Assembly: GCA_002706335.1 (NCBI GenBank)
Contig: PAKZ01000023.1
Coordinates: forward strand, 1-64,000
Source: Ahrensia sp.
Lineage (GTDB): Bacteria; Pseudomonadota; Alphaproteobacteria; Rhizobiales; Rhizobiaceae
Direction: 5' to 3'
DNA: 64,000 nucleotides
Shown: positions 50,740-61,652 of the stretch, piece by piece
Position numbering within the stretch: the first letter of the stretch is position 1
Layout: each line of letters starts with the position of its first letter
Made by a program: the position numbers and the translations under genes
The notes under the pieces: generated by a model
Seen by the model: the letters and a program-made list of their open reading frames with translations, nothing else
Databases searched by the model: none
Told to the model about the DNA's origin: nothing

Positions 50740-53294
50740 TCAGCCCGCGGACTGCGGCAGCGCATAGGCGATGACCGCGTCGCTGATCGGCGTTTCCATG
50801 AAATGATGGCCGCCCGGCGCGATCACCAGATACTGGCGCCCGTCGACCTCATAGGTCATCGGGTTGGCCTGGCCGCCGCCTGGAAGCGTGTCTTCCCACA
50901 GCACCTTGCCGGTCTTCTCGTCGATGGCGCGGATCATGTTGTCCGTCGTCGCCGCGACAAAGATCACACCGCCAGCTGTAACCACGGAGCCGCCATTGTT
51001 GGGCGTCCCGATGGTCAGCGGCAGCATCGAGGGAATCCCGAACGGGCCGTTTTGGCGCGCCGAGCCCAGCGGCTCGTCCCAAACGGTCTCGCCGGTCTTC
51101 AGGTCGATGGCGCGGATCCAGCCATAGGGCGGTTCCTTGCACAGCATCCCCGTGAGCGGCACGCGCCAGCCCGCATTGACGTCGATGGCGTAGGGAGAGC
51201 CCGCCTGCGGGTCGCCTTCGCCTTCGGCGCCGCCGGACTGGCCGCTTTCCGGATCCTCGTATTTCTGGACGATCGTGCGCAGATTGCGCTTGTCGGCCTC
51301 CTCGCGGGTCAGCAGCCGGTTGTGGTTGGGCATGTCGTTGTAATTCGCGATGATCAGCCCGCGTTCCGGGTCGACCGCCACGCTGCCCAGTCCGATCCGC
51401 CATTATAGCCCGGATACTGGATCCAGTGCCGGTCGACGGTCGGCGGCGTGTAAATGCCGTCATAGGCCGCGCGTCGAAACTGGATGCGGCACCACAACTG
51501 GTCGAGCGGAGTGGCGCCCCACATATCCTTCTCGGTGAGATCGGGCTTGCGCAGAGTGGCGTAGCTGGAGACGGGCTGCGTCGGCGAAATGTTCTCCGGT
51601 TCCACACCGCCTGTGGGCGCATCCATTTCCTCGACCGGGAAAAGCGACTCGCCTGTCTCGCGGTTCAGGACATAGATGTCGCCCTGCTTGGAAGGCAGAA
51701 TGATCGCCGGAACGGTGCCGCCGTCCTCCGGAAAATCGACCAGCGTGGCCTGCGAACCGAGATCGTAGTCCCAGACGTCGTAATGAACGGTCTGGAAATG
51801 CCAGACCGGCTCGCCGGTCGTCGCATCGAGCGCGACGAGCGAAGTCGAGAATTCGTTCTCCGCATCCGAGCGGTTGCCGCCATAATAGTCGACGGCTGAA
51901 TTGCCGAGCGGGACATAGACGTAGCCCAGCTGCTCGTCGGCGACCGCGGTCGTCCACATGTTCGGTGTGCCGCGTGTATAGATCTCGCCCTGCGGCGGTG
52001 CGCCGGTCAGATCCGGATTGGCGAGGTCCCACGCCCAGGCAAGTTCGCCGGTCACCGCGTCATAGCCGCGGATGACGCCGGATGGTGCGTCCTCTGCCTC
52101 GCCGTCGGAAACCTGGGCGCCTGTGACGACGACGCCGCGCACGATGACCGGCGGCGCGGTGACGGCATACCAGCCCGGAATCACCTCGTCATTTTTCCAG
52201 ATGCCTTCATTGAGGTCGACGGATCCGTTCTCGCCGAAATTGGCACAGGGTTCGCCGGTTTCGGCGTCGACTTCGATCAACCTTGCATCGAGCGTAGCCT
52301 CCACGACGCGTGCGGCGCAGACTTCGTCAGCAGCCGCTTCCGGATTGCGATAGAAGGCGACGCCTCGGCAGGTAGCGCCATAGGGGATCGACTCGGTCGA
52401 GACCTCGGGGTCGTAGCGCCATCTCTCCTCGCCGGTCGCCGCATCGACGGAAATCAGCACATTCATTGCCGAACACATGTAGAGATTGCCCCCGATCGCG
52501 ATAGGCGTGATCTCGGGCGAATATTTCCCCTGCGCCTTTTCGGAGGGCATGTCGCCGGTATGGTAGACCCAGGCGCGCTCCAGATCGCCGACATTGTCGG
52601 CGGTGATCTGGTCGAGCGACGAGTAGCGGGAAGCATTCTCGTCCCCGCCCCAGTAAGGCCAGTCCGCCCCGGCCTCGAGTGTCTGTTCGGGCTCGTTCGC
52701 TGCGACTGTAACGCCGGTAGTGTCTGCCAGAACCGGTGCTGCGGTCTCCTCGTTTGCCGCCGGGGCCGTGGCGCCGTCCTGCGTCGCCGTGTCGGCTGCG
52801 GCCGGGGCTTCCTGTGCTCTCGCCGTCGGTGCCAGCGCAACCTGCACGACACCGATCATGCCCATCGTGATGCCGAACAGCAGTCCGGCGGCAACGACGC
52901 CCGCCTGCGAATTGTCGCGGCGAATGCGCCGCACGTGCCGGACGCCCAGCGCCGGGATGCAGGCAAGCACGGCGATCATCATCACCGTCGGGGCGACCAG
53001 CCGCGGCACTTGTGCCCACCAGTCTGTTCCTACTTCCCAGAACGCCCAGATGATCGTGAAGAGATAGGTTGCGAGATAGAGCCAGAAACCCGCCATGCTG
53101 CGGCGGAGCATCAGTGCCCCGGAACCGATCAGGCCGATGCCGGCGATTGCGTAGTACCAGGACCCACCGAGCCCGATGAGCCAGATACCTCCCGCAAGAA
53201 TTGGAATTCCGAAAAGGATGAGGAGCAGGGCGACGACAGCCATGGCCCAATAGCCCGGCCCGCGCTCCGCTTCGACATACGTTTGCTCAGACAT
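50740..53294 (-). pseudogene. gcd: Membrane-bound PQQ-dependent glucose/quinate/shikimate dehydrogenase, interrupted by a single-base frameshift
   Basis: ORF 51354-53294 (5 TM then PQQ propeller) runs out of frame at ...YPGYNGGSDW; ORF 50740-51381 continues VAVDPERGLIIANYNDMPNHN...; adding one C to the ccc at 51386-51388 restores SDWGSVAVDPERG. Confidence 0.85.
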
Positions 53295-53434
53295 GAGAGA
53301 AACTCCGTTGAGAGGACGTCATCCGTGGTTTGAACGGACAGATCCGACGGGAGTTCCCGAATTTAACATTTCGTGTTGCAACCGGATCGCCATATCGCCC
53401 TTAAACGGGCCCGCGGCGATCCGGCTCCCTGGCC

Positions 53435-55072
53435 TTATCCGGCCTTCAGTTTGCGCAGGTGGGCGACCAGCGCGGCGGTCGAGCTGTCGCGCTTCTCCAC
53501 GCCGTCTCCGGTCTCGACGACCGGCAGAAGCGCGGTCGCCAGCTCCTTGCCCAGTTCCACGCCCCATTGGTCGAAGGCGTTGATCCCGTAGAGCTGCGCC
53601 TCGACGAAGACGCGGTGCTCGTAGAGCGCGATGATCCGCCCCAGCGCATAGGGATCGAGCTTGTCATAGAGAATGGTGATCGACGGCCGATTGCCGGTGA
53701 AAACGCGGTGCGGCGCCAGCTCGGCGGCCTCCGCTTCGCCCATCCCCTTATCGATAAGCTGCGCCCTGGCCTCATCGAATGTCCGACCCTTCATCAGCGC
53801 TTCCGACTGCGCCAGGCAGTTGGCGAGCAGCAGGTCGTGATGCTGGCGCAGCCCCGGCTCATGGCTGTTGGCGGCGGCGAGGAACTCCACCGGCACGATA
53901 TCCGTGCCCTGGTGCAGGAGCTGGAAGAAGGCGTGCTGGCCGTTGGTGCCGGGCTCGCCCCAGACCACGGGCCCGGACACGCCGTCCACCGGCTCGCCGG
54001 AGACCGTCACGCCCTTGCCGTTCGATTCCATGTCGAGCTGCTGCAGATAGGCGGGCAGGCGGGCCAGACGCTGGTCGTAGGGGATCACCGCGCGAGACGG
54101 ATAGCCTGAAATCGCCCGGTTCCAATAGCCGATCAGGCCGAGCATCATTGGCAGGTTCTCGGCGACCGGCGCGGATTTGAAATGAGTGTCGATCGCATGC
54201 GCGCCGTCGAGCAGCCGGCCGAAATTCTCAGGTCCGATCGCCAGCATGATCGGCAGGCCGATGGCGCTCCACAGCGAATAGCGTCCGCCGACCCAGTCCC
54301 AGAAGCCGAAGGTGCGCTCCTCGCCGATGCCGAAGGCGGCCACCTTGGGCAGCGCCGTCGACACCGCGCAGAAATGGCTCGCCACGGCGCTCTCGCCCAG
54401 CGCGTTGACCAGCCATGCCCGCGCCGTCGCGGCATTGGTCATGGTCTCGATCGTGGTGAATGTCTTCGAGGCGACGACGAACAGGGTGCGCGCCGGATCG
54501 AGGCCGGACAGCGTGTCTGCCATATGCGCGCCGTCGACATTGGAGACGAAATGGCAGCGTGGCCCGTCATGATAGGGCGACAGCGCCAGCACAGCCATGG
54601 CCGGGCCGAGGTCGGAACCGCCAATGCCGATATTGACGACATCGGTGAAGGGCGCGCCCGTCGCGCCCTTGATCGTGCCGGCGCGCACCCCGTGGCAGAA
54701 ATCCGCCATCGCTGCCAACACCGCATTGACCTCCGGCATGACGTCCTCGCCGTCGACGATGACCGGCGTGTTGGAGCGGTTGCGCAGCGCCGTGTGAAGC
54801 ACCGCGCGGTCCTCGGTCGTGTTGATCTTTTCTCCGGCGAACATCGCGTCGCGGCGGTCTTCGACATCGCAGGCCCCGGCGAGGGTCTCCAGAAGCCGGA
54901 TCGTCTCGTCATTGACCCGGCATTTCGACCAGTCGAGCAGCAGATCCTCGTACTGCGCGCTGTGCTTGCCGAACCGCCCGGAATCTTCCGAAAATGCGGC
55001 GCGCATATCGGTCGGCGCACCGTTTTCGAAATGGCGTTTCAGGGCGTCGATGGCGTCGGTTTTCGTCGGCAT
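53435..55072 (-). CDS. pgi: Glucose-6-phosphate isomerase
   Basis: [44 protein letters not shown]; start at 55072 ([18 protein letters not shown]). Confidence 0.96.
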   Translation of the reverse strand: MPTKTDAIDALKRHFENGAPTDMRAAFSEDSGRFGKHSAQYEDLLLDWSKCRVNDETIRLLETLAGACDVEDRRDAMFAGEKINTTEDRAVLHTALRNRSNTPVIVDGEDVMPEVNAVLAAMADFCHGVRAGTIKGATGAPFTDVVNIGIGGSDLGPAMAVLALSPYHDGPRCHFVSNVDGAHMADTLSGLDPARTLFVVASKTFTTIETMTNAATARAWLVNALGESAVASHFCAVSTALPKVAAFGIGEERTFGFWDWVGGRYSLWSAIGLPIMLAIGPENFGRLLDGAHAIDTHFKSAPVAENLPMMLGLIGYWNRAISGYPSRAVIPYDQRLARLPAYLQQLDMESNGKGVTVSGEPVDGVSGPVVWGEPGTNGQHAFFQLLHQGTDIVPVEFLAAANSHEPGLRQHHDLLLANCLAQSEALMKGRTFDEARAQLIDKGMGEAEAAELAPHRVFTGNRPSITILYDKLDPYALGRIIALYEHRVFVEAQLYGINAFDQWGVELGKELATALLPVVETGDGVEKRDSSTAALVAHLRKLKAG

Positions 55073-55239
55073 GATGGCTCTCCCGGTCGGACCGCGGCGG
55101 TGGCGCGGATGCGCGATGGCGGCCACGATCTATAAAGGACCTGGGCGGCGCGAATGCAAGCCGCGCCGCTGCCTTGACCGGGCAATTCCATTCTGGCGCC
55201 ATCCGCATTATGGCTTGGACAGTCAGTGGGAGAATTTCG

Positions 55240-56277
55240 ATGCGCGCGGTGATCTTCGAGGAATTTGGCAAACAGCCGGAACTGCGGACGGTGCCCGATC
55301 CGACGCCGGAGCCGGACGGGGTCGTCGTCAAGGTCGAGGCGAATGGCGTCTGCCGGTCGGACTGGCATGGCTGGAAGGGGCATGATCCCTCCATCGCCCT
55401 GCCGCATGTGCCGGGGCATGAACTGGCCGGTACTATCGTCGCCGTCGGCGCGGAGGTCCGTCGCTTCCGCGAAGGCGACCGGGTGACCGTCCCCTTCGTC
55501 GCCGGCTGCGGTCATTGTTCCGAATGCGCGTCGGGCAACCAGCAGGTCTGCCCGGACCAGTACCAGGTCGGCTTTTCCGGATGGGGCTCGTTCGCCGAAT
55601 ATGTCGGTCTGCGCCACGCCGACCTGAACCTTGTGAAACTGCCCGAATCCATGTCCTTCGATGTCGCGGCCAGCCTCGGCTGCCGCTTTGTCACCTCGTT
55701 TCGCGCGGTCGTCGACAAGGGCCGCGTCTCCGCCGGAGAATGGGTCGCCGTGCATGGCTGCGGCGGCGTCGGCCTGTCGGCGATCATGATCGCGGTCGCC
55801 TCCGGCGCACGCGTCGTCGCCGTCGACGTGACCGATGAAAAGCTCGCAATGGCGAAAGCGCTCGGTGCGGAGGTGATCGTCAACGGCGCGTCGGACAACC
55901 CGGTCAAGGCGATCCGCCAGGCCACCGGCGGCGGCGCCCATCTGTCGCTCGATGCGCTCGGCCATTCGACGACCTTCGCTAATTCGGTCAAATGCCTGCG
56001 CCCGCGCGGCCGCCACGTTCAGGTCGGCCTCTTGCTCGGTGAGCATTTGACCCCGGCCGCGCCGATGGCCCGCGTCATCGCGCTGGAGCTGGAAATCCAT
56101 GGTTCCCACGGCATCCAGTCTTTCCGTTACGCCGCCGCCCTCGCGCTTATCGAAGCCGGCCGCCTGCAGCCCGAGAAGATGATCGGCAGCCGCATCACGC
56201 TGGAGCAATCCATCGACGTGCTGACCGGCATGGACGCGTCCACCTCGACCGGGATCCCGGTGATCACCTCCTTTTGA
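55240..56277 (+). CDS. Zinc-dependent alcohol dehydrogenase family protein
   Basis: GHELAGTIVAVG; VPFVAGCGHCSECASGNQQVCPDQ; HGCGGVGLSAIMIA. Confidence 0.93.
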   Translation: MRAVIFEEFGKQPELRTVPDPTPEPDGVVVKVEANGVCRSDWHGWKGHDPSIALPHVPGHELAGTIVAVGAEVRRFREGDRVTVPFVAGCGHCSECASGNQQVCPDQYQVGFSGWGSFAEYVGLRHADLNLVKLPESMSFDVAASLGCRFVTSFRAVVDKGRVSAGEWVAVHGCGGVGLSAIMIAVASGARVVAVDVTDEKLAMAKALGAEVIVNGASDNPVKAIRQATGGGAHLSLDALGHSTTFANSVKCLRPRGRHVQVGLLLGEHLTPAAPMARVIALELEIHGSHGIQSFRYAAALALIEAGRLQPEKMIGSRITLEQSIDVLTGMDASTSTGIPVITSF

Positions 56278-56394
56278 GCGTGTATCCGGAGTCACAATCT
56301 CGTGATGACGCGTTATCTGCGCCGCCCTTCGGTTGAACGGGCGTGACCCGGCGCTACCTCGGTTTGGTCACCCGACGTCAACCGGAGGATTTCA

Positions 56395-57171
56395 ATGAGA
56401 TTGACACGACGCCGTTTTGTAACCACCACCGCCATGGCGGCGGGCACGGTCACCTTCCTGCCCTACATGGCCCGCGCCCAGATGGCCGAAGGCGACATGT
56501 TCTCGACCGATGCCGGCGACATCGCCGTTCACCCGATCGCGCATGCCTCCTTCGTGATGGAGACGCCGGCCGGTGTCATCTATGTCGATCCCGTCGGCGA
56601 TCCGGCTTCCTATGCCGACCTGCCGGCGCCGGACCTGATCCTGATCACCCATGAGCATGGCGACCATTACAATGCCGATACGCTTGCCGCGCTTGTCGGC
56701 GAGAGCACGGTGATGATCGCCAATCCGGCCGTCCACGGCATGTTGTCCGACGACCTGAAGGCCAAGGCGAGCGCAATCGCCAACGGCGAGTCGTCCGAGT
56801 TCAACGGCGTGGCGATCGACGCCATCCCCGCCTACAACACGACCGAGGAACGCAAGAACTTCCACCCGCAGGGCCGTGACAACGGCTATGTGCTGAGCTT
56901 CGACGGGTTCCGCGTCTATATTTCCGGCGACACCGAAGACATCCCGGAAATGCGGGCGCTTGAGAACATCGATCTCGCCTTCCTCTGCATGAACCTGCCC
57001 TTCACCATGGATGTCGAGCAGGCCGCCTCGGCGGTCGAGGAGTTCAAGCCGACATACGTCTATCCCTACCATTATCGGGGTCGCGACGGCGGTACGCAGG
57101 ATCCGCAGGAATTCGCGAGCCTGGTCGGCGACGCCACCGAAGTAAAAATGGGCGATTGGTACGGCGGCTGA
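56395..57171 (+). CDS. Tat-exported MBL-fold metallo-hydrolase
   Basis: MRLTRRRFVTTTAMAAG Tat-like signal; THEHGDHYN HxHxDH motif. Confidence 0.9.
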   Translation: MRLTRRRFVTTTAMAAGTVTFLPYMARAQMAEGDMFSTDAGDIAVHPIAHASFVMETPAGVIYVDPVGDPASYADLPAPDLILITHEHGDHYNADTLAALVGESTVMIANPAVHGMLSDDLKAKASAIANGESSEFNGVAIDAIPAYNTTEERKNFHPQGRDNGYVLSFDGFRVYISGDTEDIPEMRALENIDLAFLCMNLPFTMDVEQAASAVEEFKPTYVYPYHYRGRDGGTQDPQEFASLVGDATEVKMGDWYGG

Positions 57172-57198
57172 CCGGCCGCCTTTGCCCGGGAGAAAACG

Positions 57199-57230
57199 CC
57201 GATCGCCGCCTGTTCATTATCGGCGATCGG
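57199..57230. repeat. Perfect inverted repeat, 10-bp arms
   Basis: CCGATCGCCG (57199-57208)...CGGCGATCGG (57221-57230), just downstream of MBL gene. Confidence 0.7.
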
Positions 57231-57574
57231 TGTGAGCTTCACGATTCCGCCTTCAGGTTCCTTCCTGGAAATTCCCATGAGATCGTCCTCCTGATCGTCG
57301 CAACGGATCGATGCGCCGGGCCGTTTTCCACGCACATCGCGGTATTTTCCCGCAAATCGCCGCGCGCCGGAATTACTTTCATTACAAAATATTACTAGTC
57401 CCGTGCTTGGGCGATCGGGCGGGATGAATGGATGAAAATTGCCGGCCGTCTTTTTTCGGCCTTGGTTTCTTCATCCAATTGGCATCTCGGCAATGCAGAT
57501 AGGAAGCCACGGACTCGCCGCCTCTCGCGCGGCGGAAGAAAGTTGGCCCCATTGCCGGGGACAAGGAGGATGTC

Positions 57575-57784
57575 ATGGAAAACGCGAACAGATTGCACCC
57601 GCAGTCCGGCTACGACCCTCAAATGGCGCTGGAAAAACTGCGCCGTCTCTCCCGCGAGGTGTTCCTCGATCTCGGCCTGACCGAAGACGAGATCGCGGCC
57701 TATTTCGGCGGTGATCTCGACCGGCTGAAAACGCTTCCGGTTTTCGGCATGGGCGAGGAGTCTCGCCCCGCCTCGAGCCACTGA
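57575..57784 (+). CDS. Small hypothetical protein (69 aa)
   Basis: MENANRLHPQSGYDPQMALEKLRRLSREVFLDLGLTEDEIAAYFGGDLDRLKTLPVFGMGEESRPASSH; strong aaggagg upstream. Confidence 0.6.
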   Translation: MENANRLHPQSGYDPQMALEKLRRLSREVFLDLGLTEDEIAAYFGGDLDRLKTLPVFGMGEESRPASSH

Positions 57785-57793
57785 GGAAAGCGT

Positions 57794-59488
57794 CTACCGC
57801 AATTCCCGCCGCAGGATCTTGCCGACATTGGTTTTCGGCAGTTCCGCCCGGAATTCGATGAAGCGCGGCCGCTTGTAGTTGGTCAGATTGGCCGCGCAAT
57901 GCGCCTTGACCACCTCCTCGGTGACGGTGTCGTCCTTGCGCACGACAAACAGCTTCACCACTTCGCCGGAATGGGCGTCCGGCACGCCGATTGCGGCGGC
58001 CTCGATGATGCCCGGATGCGATACCGCGACCTCTTCCACCTCGTTCGGATAGACGTTGAAGCCCGACACCAGGATCATGTCTTTCTTCCGGTCGACGATC
58101 TTGGTGCGGCCCGCCTCATCCATGAATCCCATGTCGCCGGACCGGAAGAAGCCGTCGGAGGTCATCACATTTGCGGTTTCCTCGGGCCGGTTCCAGTAAC
58201 CGGCCATCACCTGCGGCCCGCGGATGCAGATTTCGCCGACCTCGCCGAGCGGCAGATCGTTGCCGTCCTCGTCGCGGATCGCGATATCGGTTGACGGTAG
58301 CGGCAGGCCGATCGTGCCGGTGAACTCAGTCGCGTCGAAGCGGTTCGCGGTCGCAACCGGCGAGGTCTCCGACAGGCCGTAGCCCTCATAGATGATCGAG
58401 CCGGTCACCTCCTGCCAACGGTCGGCCACCGGTTTCTGCACGGCCATGCCGCCGCCCATCACCAGCTTCACGTTGGAGAAGTCGAGCTTGCGGAAATCCT
58501 CGCTGTTCAACAGCGCGTTGAACAGCGTGTTGAGCCCCGCGAAGAAGTTCCAGTCATAGGCCTGCATCTCCTTGACGAATGCCGGGATGTCGCGCGGATT
58601 GGGGATCAGCACATTGTGTCCGCCCCAGTGCATGCCGACGATCGAATTCACCGTCAGCGCGAAGATGTGATAGAGCGGCAGCGCGCACATATAGACGATT
58701 TGGTCCGGCTTGCCGCGCGCGTGATAGGCGGCCGAGACCCAGTGCGAGGTCTGCTGCAGATTGGCGAGAATATTGCCATGCGTCAGCGTCGCGCCTTTCG
58801 AGACACCGGTCGTCCCGCCAGTATATTGCAGGAAGGCGATGTCGCCGTGATCCAGCGTGACCGCGCGCATCGTCTTGCCGCGCCCGGCGGCGAGCGCCGC
58901 CTTGAAGGTTTCGTGGCCGGGCAGGGACCATGCCGGCACCATCTTCTTGACCTTGCGCACGACGAAATTGACGAGATGGCCCTTCAGCCCCATCAGGTCG
59001 CCCATCGAAGCGACGATGGTGTGCTTGACCTGCGTCCGGCCGTTCACCTGCTGCAGGGTGTGGGCGAAGTTTTCCAGGATCACGATCGCCTTCGCGCCGG
59101 AATCGTTCAGCTGATGCTCCAGCTCGCGCGGCGTATAGAGCGGGTTGATGTTGACCACTGTCAGGCCGGCGCGGAGCACGGCGAAGAGCGCCACCGGATA
59201 TTGCAGGATATTCGGCATCATAAGCGCCACGCGCTCGCCCTTTTCGAGCCCGAGCGATTGCAGATGGGCGGCGAATGCCTTGGAGGCGACGTCGAGCTCG
59301 CCGAAGGTCATCGCCTTGCCCATGCAGCTATAGGCGGTCGCATCGGCATGCCTGGTACAGCAAATGTCGACCATGTCGCCGAGCGACGCGTAGGGGACCG
59401 GGTCCATATCTCCGGGAATGCCGTCGGGATAGGATGCCAGCCAAGGTTTGGCGGCATAGGCCGAAGGGGGCTGCTTGATGTCTGCCAT
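57794..59488 (-). CDS. Long-chain fatty acid--CoA ligase
   Basis: 565-codon ORF; YTGGTTGVSKGATLTHGN AMP-binding motif; GYGLSETSP; DRKKDMILVSGFNVYPNEVEEV. Confidence 0.95.
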   Translation of the reverse strand: MADIKQPPSAYAAKPWLASYPDGIPGDMDPVPYASLGDMVDICCTRHADATAYSCMGKAMTFGELDVASKAFAAHLQSLGLEKGERVALMMPNILQYPVALFAVLRAGLTVVNINPLYTPRELEHQLNDSGAKAIVILENFAHTLQQVNGRTQVKHTIVASMGDLMGLKGHLVNFVVRKVKKMVPAWSLPGHETFKAALAAGRGKTMRAVTLDHGDIAFLQYTGGTTGVSKGATLTHGNILANLQQTSHWVSAAYHARGKPDQIVYMCALPLYHIFALTVNSIVGMHWGGHNVLIPNPRDIPAFVKEMQAYDWNFFAGLNTLFNALLNSEDFRKLDFSNVKLVMGGGMAVQKPVADRWQEVTGSIIYEGYGLSETSPVATANRFDATEFTGTIGLPLPSTDIAIRDEDGNDLPLGEVGEICIRGPQVMAGYWNRPEETANVMTSDGFFRSGDMGFMDEAGRTKIVDRKKDMILVSGFNVYPNEVEEVAVSHPGIIEAAAIGVPDAHSGEVVKLFVVRKDDTVTEEVVKAHCAANLTNYKRPRFIEFRAELPKTNVGKILRRELR

Positions 59489-59603
59489 ACGGTTCCTCCC
59501 GAAGCGGTGTTTAAGCGTTTCCTCCCGAAACACCGCCAGTTTCGCCGCGCATTGCGGCTTTGTCATGCTGACATATTTCTCGCTGCCGCACGATGCAAGG
59601 TTT

Positions 59604-59619
59604 TTTACGTAAACGTAAA
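59604..59619. promoter_or_regulatory. Near-palindromic operator candidate upstream of acyl-CoA ligase
   Basis: TTTACGTAAACGTAAA. Confidence 0.5.
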
Positions 59620-59644
59620 CGTCAGTTGTGTCATCCGGAGCGTT

Positions 59645-60112
59645 TTATGGAAACTCGTCCTCCAGCGCCCTCTCTACGGCCGCGTCGATCGCGGCGATGC
59701 GGTGCGCAAGATCTCCCCGGCCGGCCTCTGCCATCCGCCGGGTCATGATCCCGGTCAGGTCGGTCCAGCAATCGGCTGCGTGAAGGGGATCGTCTGCAAG
59801 CAGCTTTTCCATCCGGTCCAGGTGGGTTTCGACGATCCAGACAGGTGCGTGATAGGCAAGCTGGTCAAGCGTTTCGCCCGCCGCGTGCGGATGTAGCGCG
59901 ATATCCTTGTGCGCCAGCATCTCCAGCATCGCCTGCAGCCTTGGCGCGAACGGATGCATCGTACCCCAGTCGCAGATCGCCCAGAAAAGGTCTGGATCGC
60001 GATGGGCGTCGATCAGCCGGGCGATCTCTTCGGCATCGCCGCCTTCCGCCGGCATCGCGGAGATAGTCGCTACGATCTCCGCAAATTTCTCGTCTGCCGA
60101 TCCGCCGCTCAT
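59645..60112 (-). CDS. Hypothetical protein
   Basis: 155 aa; consistent with the co-oriented cluster to its right. Confidence 0.6.
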   Translation of the reverse strand: MSGGSADEKFAEIVATISAMPAEGGDAEEIARLIDAHRDPDLFWAICDWGTMHPFAPRLQAMLEMLAHKDIALHPHAAGETLDQLAYHAPVWIVETHLDRMEKLLADDPLHAADCWTDLTGIMTRRMAEAGRGDLAHRIAAIDAAVERALEDEFP

Positions 60113-60124
60113 CCGCGTTGAAGT

Positions 60125-60673
60125 CTAGAAACCGCCGTGTTCGTCGATCCAGGCCTGCTCCGCCGGCGAGGTGGGGCGGCCGAGCATGGCGTTGCGATGC
60201 GGAAACTGACCGAAAAGGCGGATCGGATCGCGATGCAGCCTGGCATATTTCAGATTGTTTTCCTTGCCGAGCGCCTCGAACAGCGCGACGGAACGGTTCT
60301 GGTCAGCCAGGGTCTCCGAATGCATGAAGGGCATGTAGAGGAACTGCTTCTCGTCGTCGTTCATGCTCGCGTCGAACCCGGCTTCCAGGGCCGCGTTGGA
60401 CAATGCGCGCGCCTTGGCGTCGCCGGCGAAGCTCTTTGCCGAGCCGCGGAACATGTTACGCGCGAACTGATCGAGCACGATGATCGCGGCCAATGCCGTC
60501 CCGCGGCTTTTCTGAAGCTCCGCATTGTCCGTTCCGGCAATCGCCTCGTGCAGCGCTCCGAAGCGCTGGACGATCGTCGCGTCGACATCGTCGTCCTTCT
60601 TGTACCACTGTTCCGGCGTCAGCTCCGAGAACCAGAAGCCGAGCACGTCCTTTTCCCATCCAGCGTCAGGCAT
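60125..60673 (-). CDS. DUF924 family protein
   Basis: VLGFWFSELTPEQWYKKDDDVDATIVQRF; IIVLDQFARNMFRGSAKSFAGD. Confidence 0.9.
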   Translation of the reverse strand: MPDAGWEKDVLGFWFSELTPEQWYKKDDDVDATIVQRFGALHEAIAGTDNAELQKSRGTALAAIIVLDQFARNMFRGSAKSFAGDAKARALSNAALEAGFDASMNDDEKQFLYMPFMHSETLADQNRSVALFEALGKENNLKYARLHRDPIRLFGQFPHRNAMLGRPTSPAEQAWIDEHGGF

Positions 60674-61652
60674 CGTCTTTCTCCTCTTCCCATGCCCAGC
60701 TGCGGATCAGCAGCGAGGCGATTGCGCCATGCGGCGGCGTGCGCAGCCCGTCGGGATGGCTGTTGTCGAGCATCTTTCGCACATCGGCGCGGCCGAACCA
60801 GCGGCAATCCTCCAGCTCCTCGTCGAGCTTGATCTCCGTCGTCTCCGCTTCCGCGAGGCAGCCGATCATCAGCGTATGCGGAAACGGCCAGGGCTGGCTG
60901 GCGTAATAGGCGACCTTGCCGACCGTTATGCCGCTTTCCTCAGCCGTCTCCCGGCGCACCGCATTCTCGATCGTCTCGCCCGGCTCTACAAATCCGGCGA
61001 GGCAGGAATAGGATCCCTCGGCGAAATGCGGGCTGCGCCCGAGCAGGCATTTCTCGCCATCCGGCGTCACCGCCAGCATGATGACGACCGGGTCCGTGCG
61101 CGGAAAATGCATGCCCTGGCAACTCGGGCAGATGCGTTTGTAGCCGCCATCGGTCATCCGGCTCTCATGCCCGCACCGCGAGCAGAAGCGATGCGTCCGG
61201 TTCCACGACACCAGCGCCGACGCCTGCGCGATAGCGCCGAGCTTGTCCGGCGGAACTAGCCCTTGCACAAAAACCGAACGCAGGTCGATCGCCTTGATAT
61301 GCGCCGGCAGCTCTTCCTTGTCGGTACCGCAATAGGCCGCCAGAACCGGCGTTTCGTCCGGCTGAAAGCCCAGCAGTACGGCTTCCGCGAGGTCGACCGT
61401 GAGATCGTAGAGCTCGCCCGGCGCGAACACCGCGTCGAAAATCTCTTCGTCATGCTTCAACAGCACGCGTCCGTCCTGGAGAAGATAGAGATGCGCCCGC
61501 TCGTCTTGCAGCGCCTCGCGCGTCGAATTCTCGCTGCGCTTCTCCGACCGCCGCTCCAGCCTGTTGCCCGAAAAGCCGGATTCGCTGGAAAGCTCGGGAT
61601 AGGGCGCTTCGGCAAGGCGCTTGGTCATCGACGGTCCTTCAGACTGGTTCAT
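60666..61652 (-). CDS. nudC: NAD(+) diphosphatase
   Basis: CSRCG...CPSC zinc ribbon; Nudix box GFVEPGETIENAVRRETAEESGI; SQPWPFPHTLMIG motif; start may be 61628. Confidence 0.95.
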   Translation of the reverse strand: MNQSEGPSMTKRLAEAPYPELSSESGFSGNRLERRSEKRSENSTREALQDERAHLYLLQDGRVLLKHDEEIFDAVFAPGELYDLTVDLAEAVLLGFQPDETPVLAAYCGTDKEELPAHIKAIDLRSVFVQGLVPPDKLGAIAQASALVSWNRTHRFCSRCGHESRMTDGGYKRICPSCQGMHFPRTDPVVIMLAVTPDGEKCLLGRSPHFAEGSYSCLAGFVEPGETIENAVRRETAEESGITVGKVAYYASQPWPFPHTLMIGCLAEAETTEIKLDEELEDCRWFGRADVRKMLDNSHPDGLRTPPHGAIASLLIRSWAWEEEKDDA

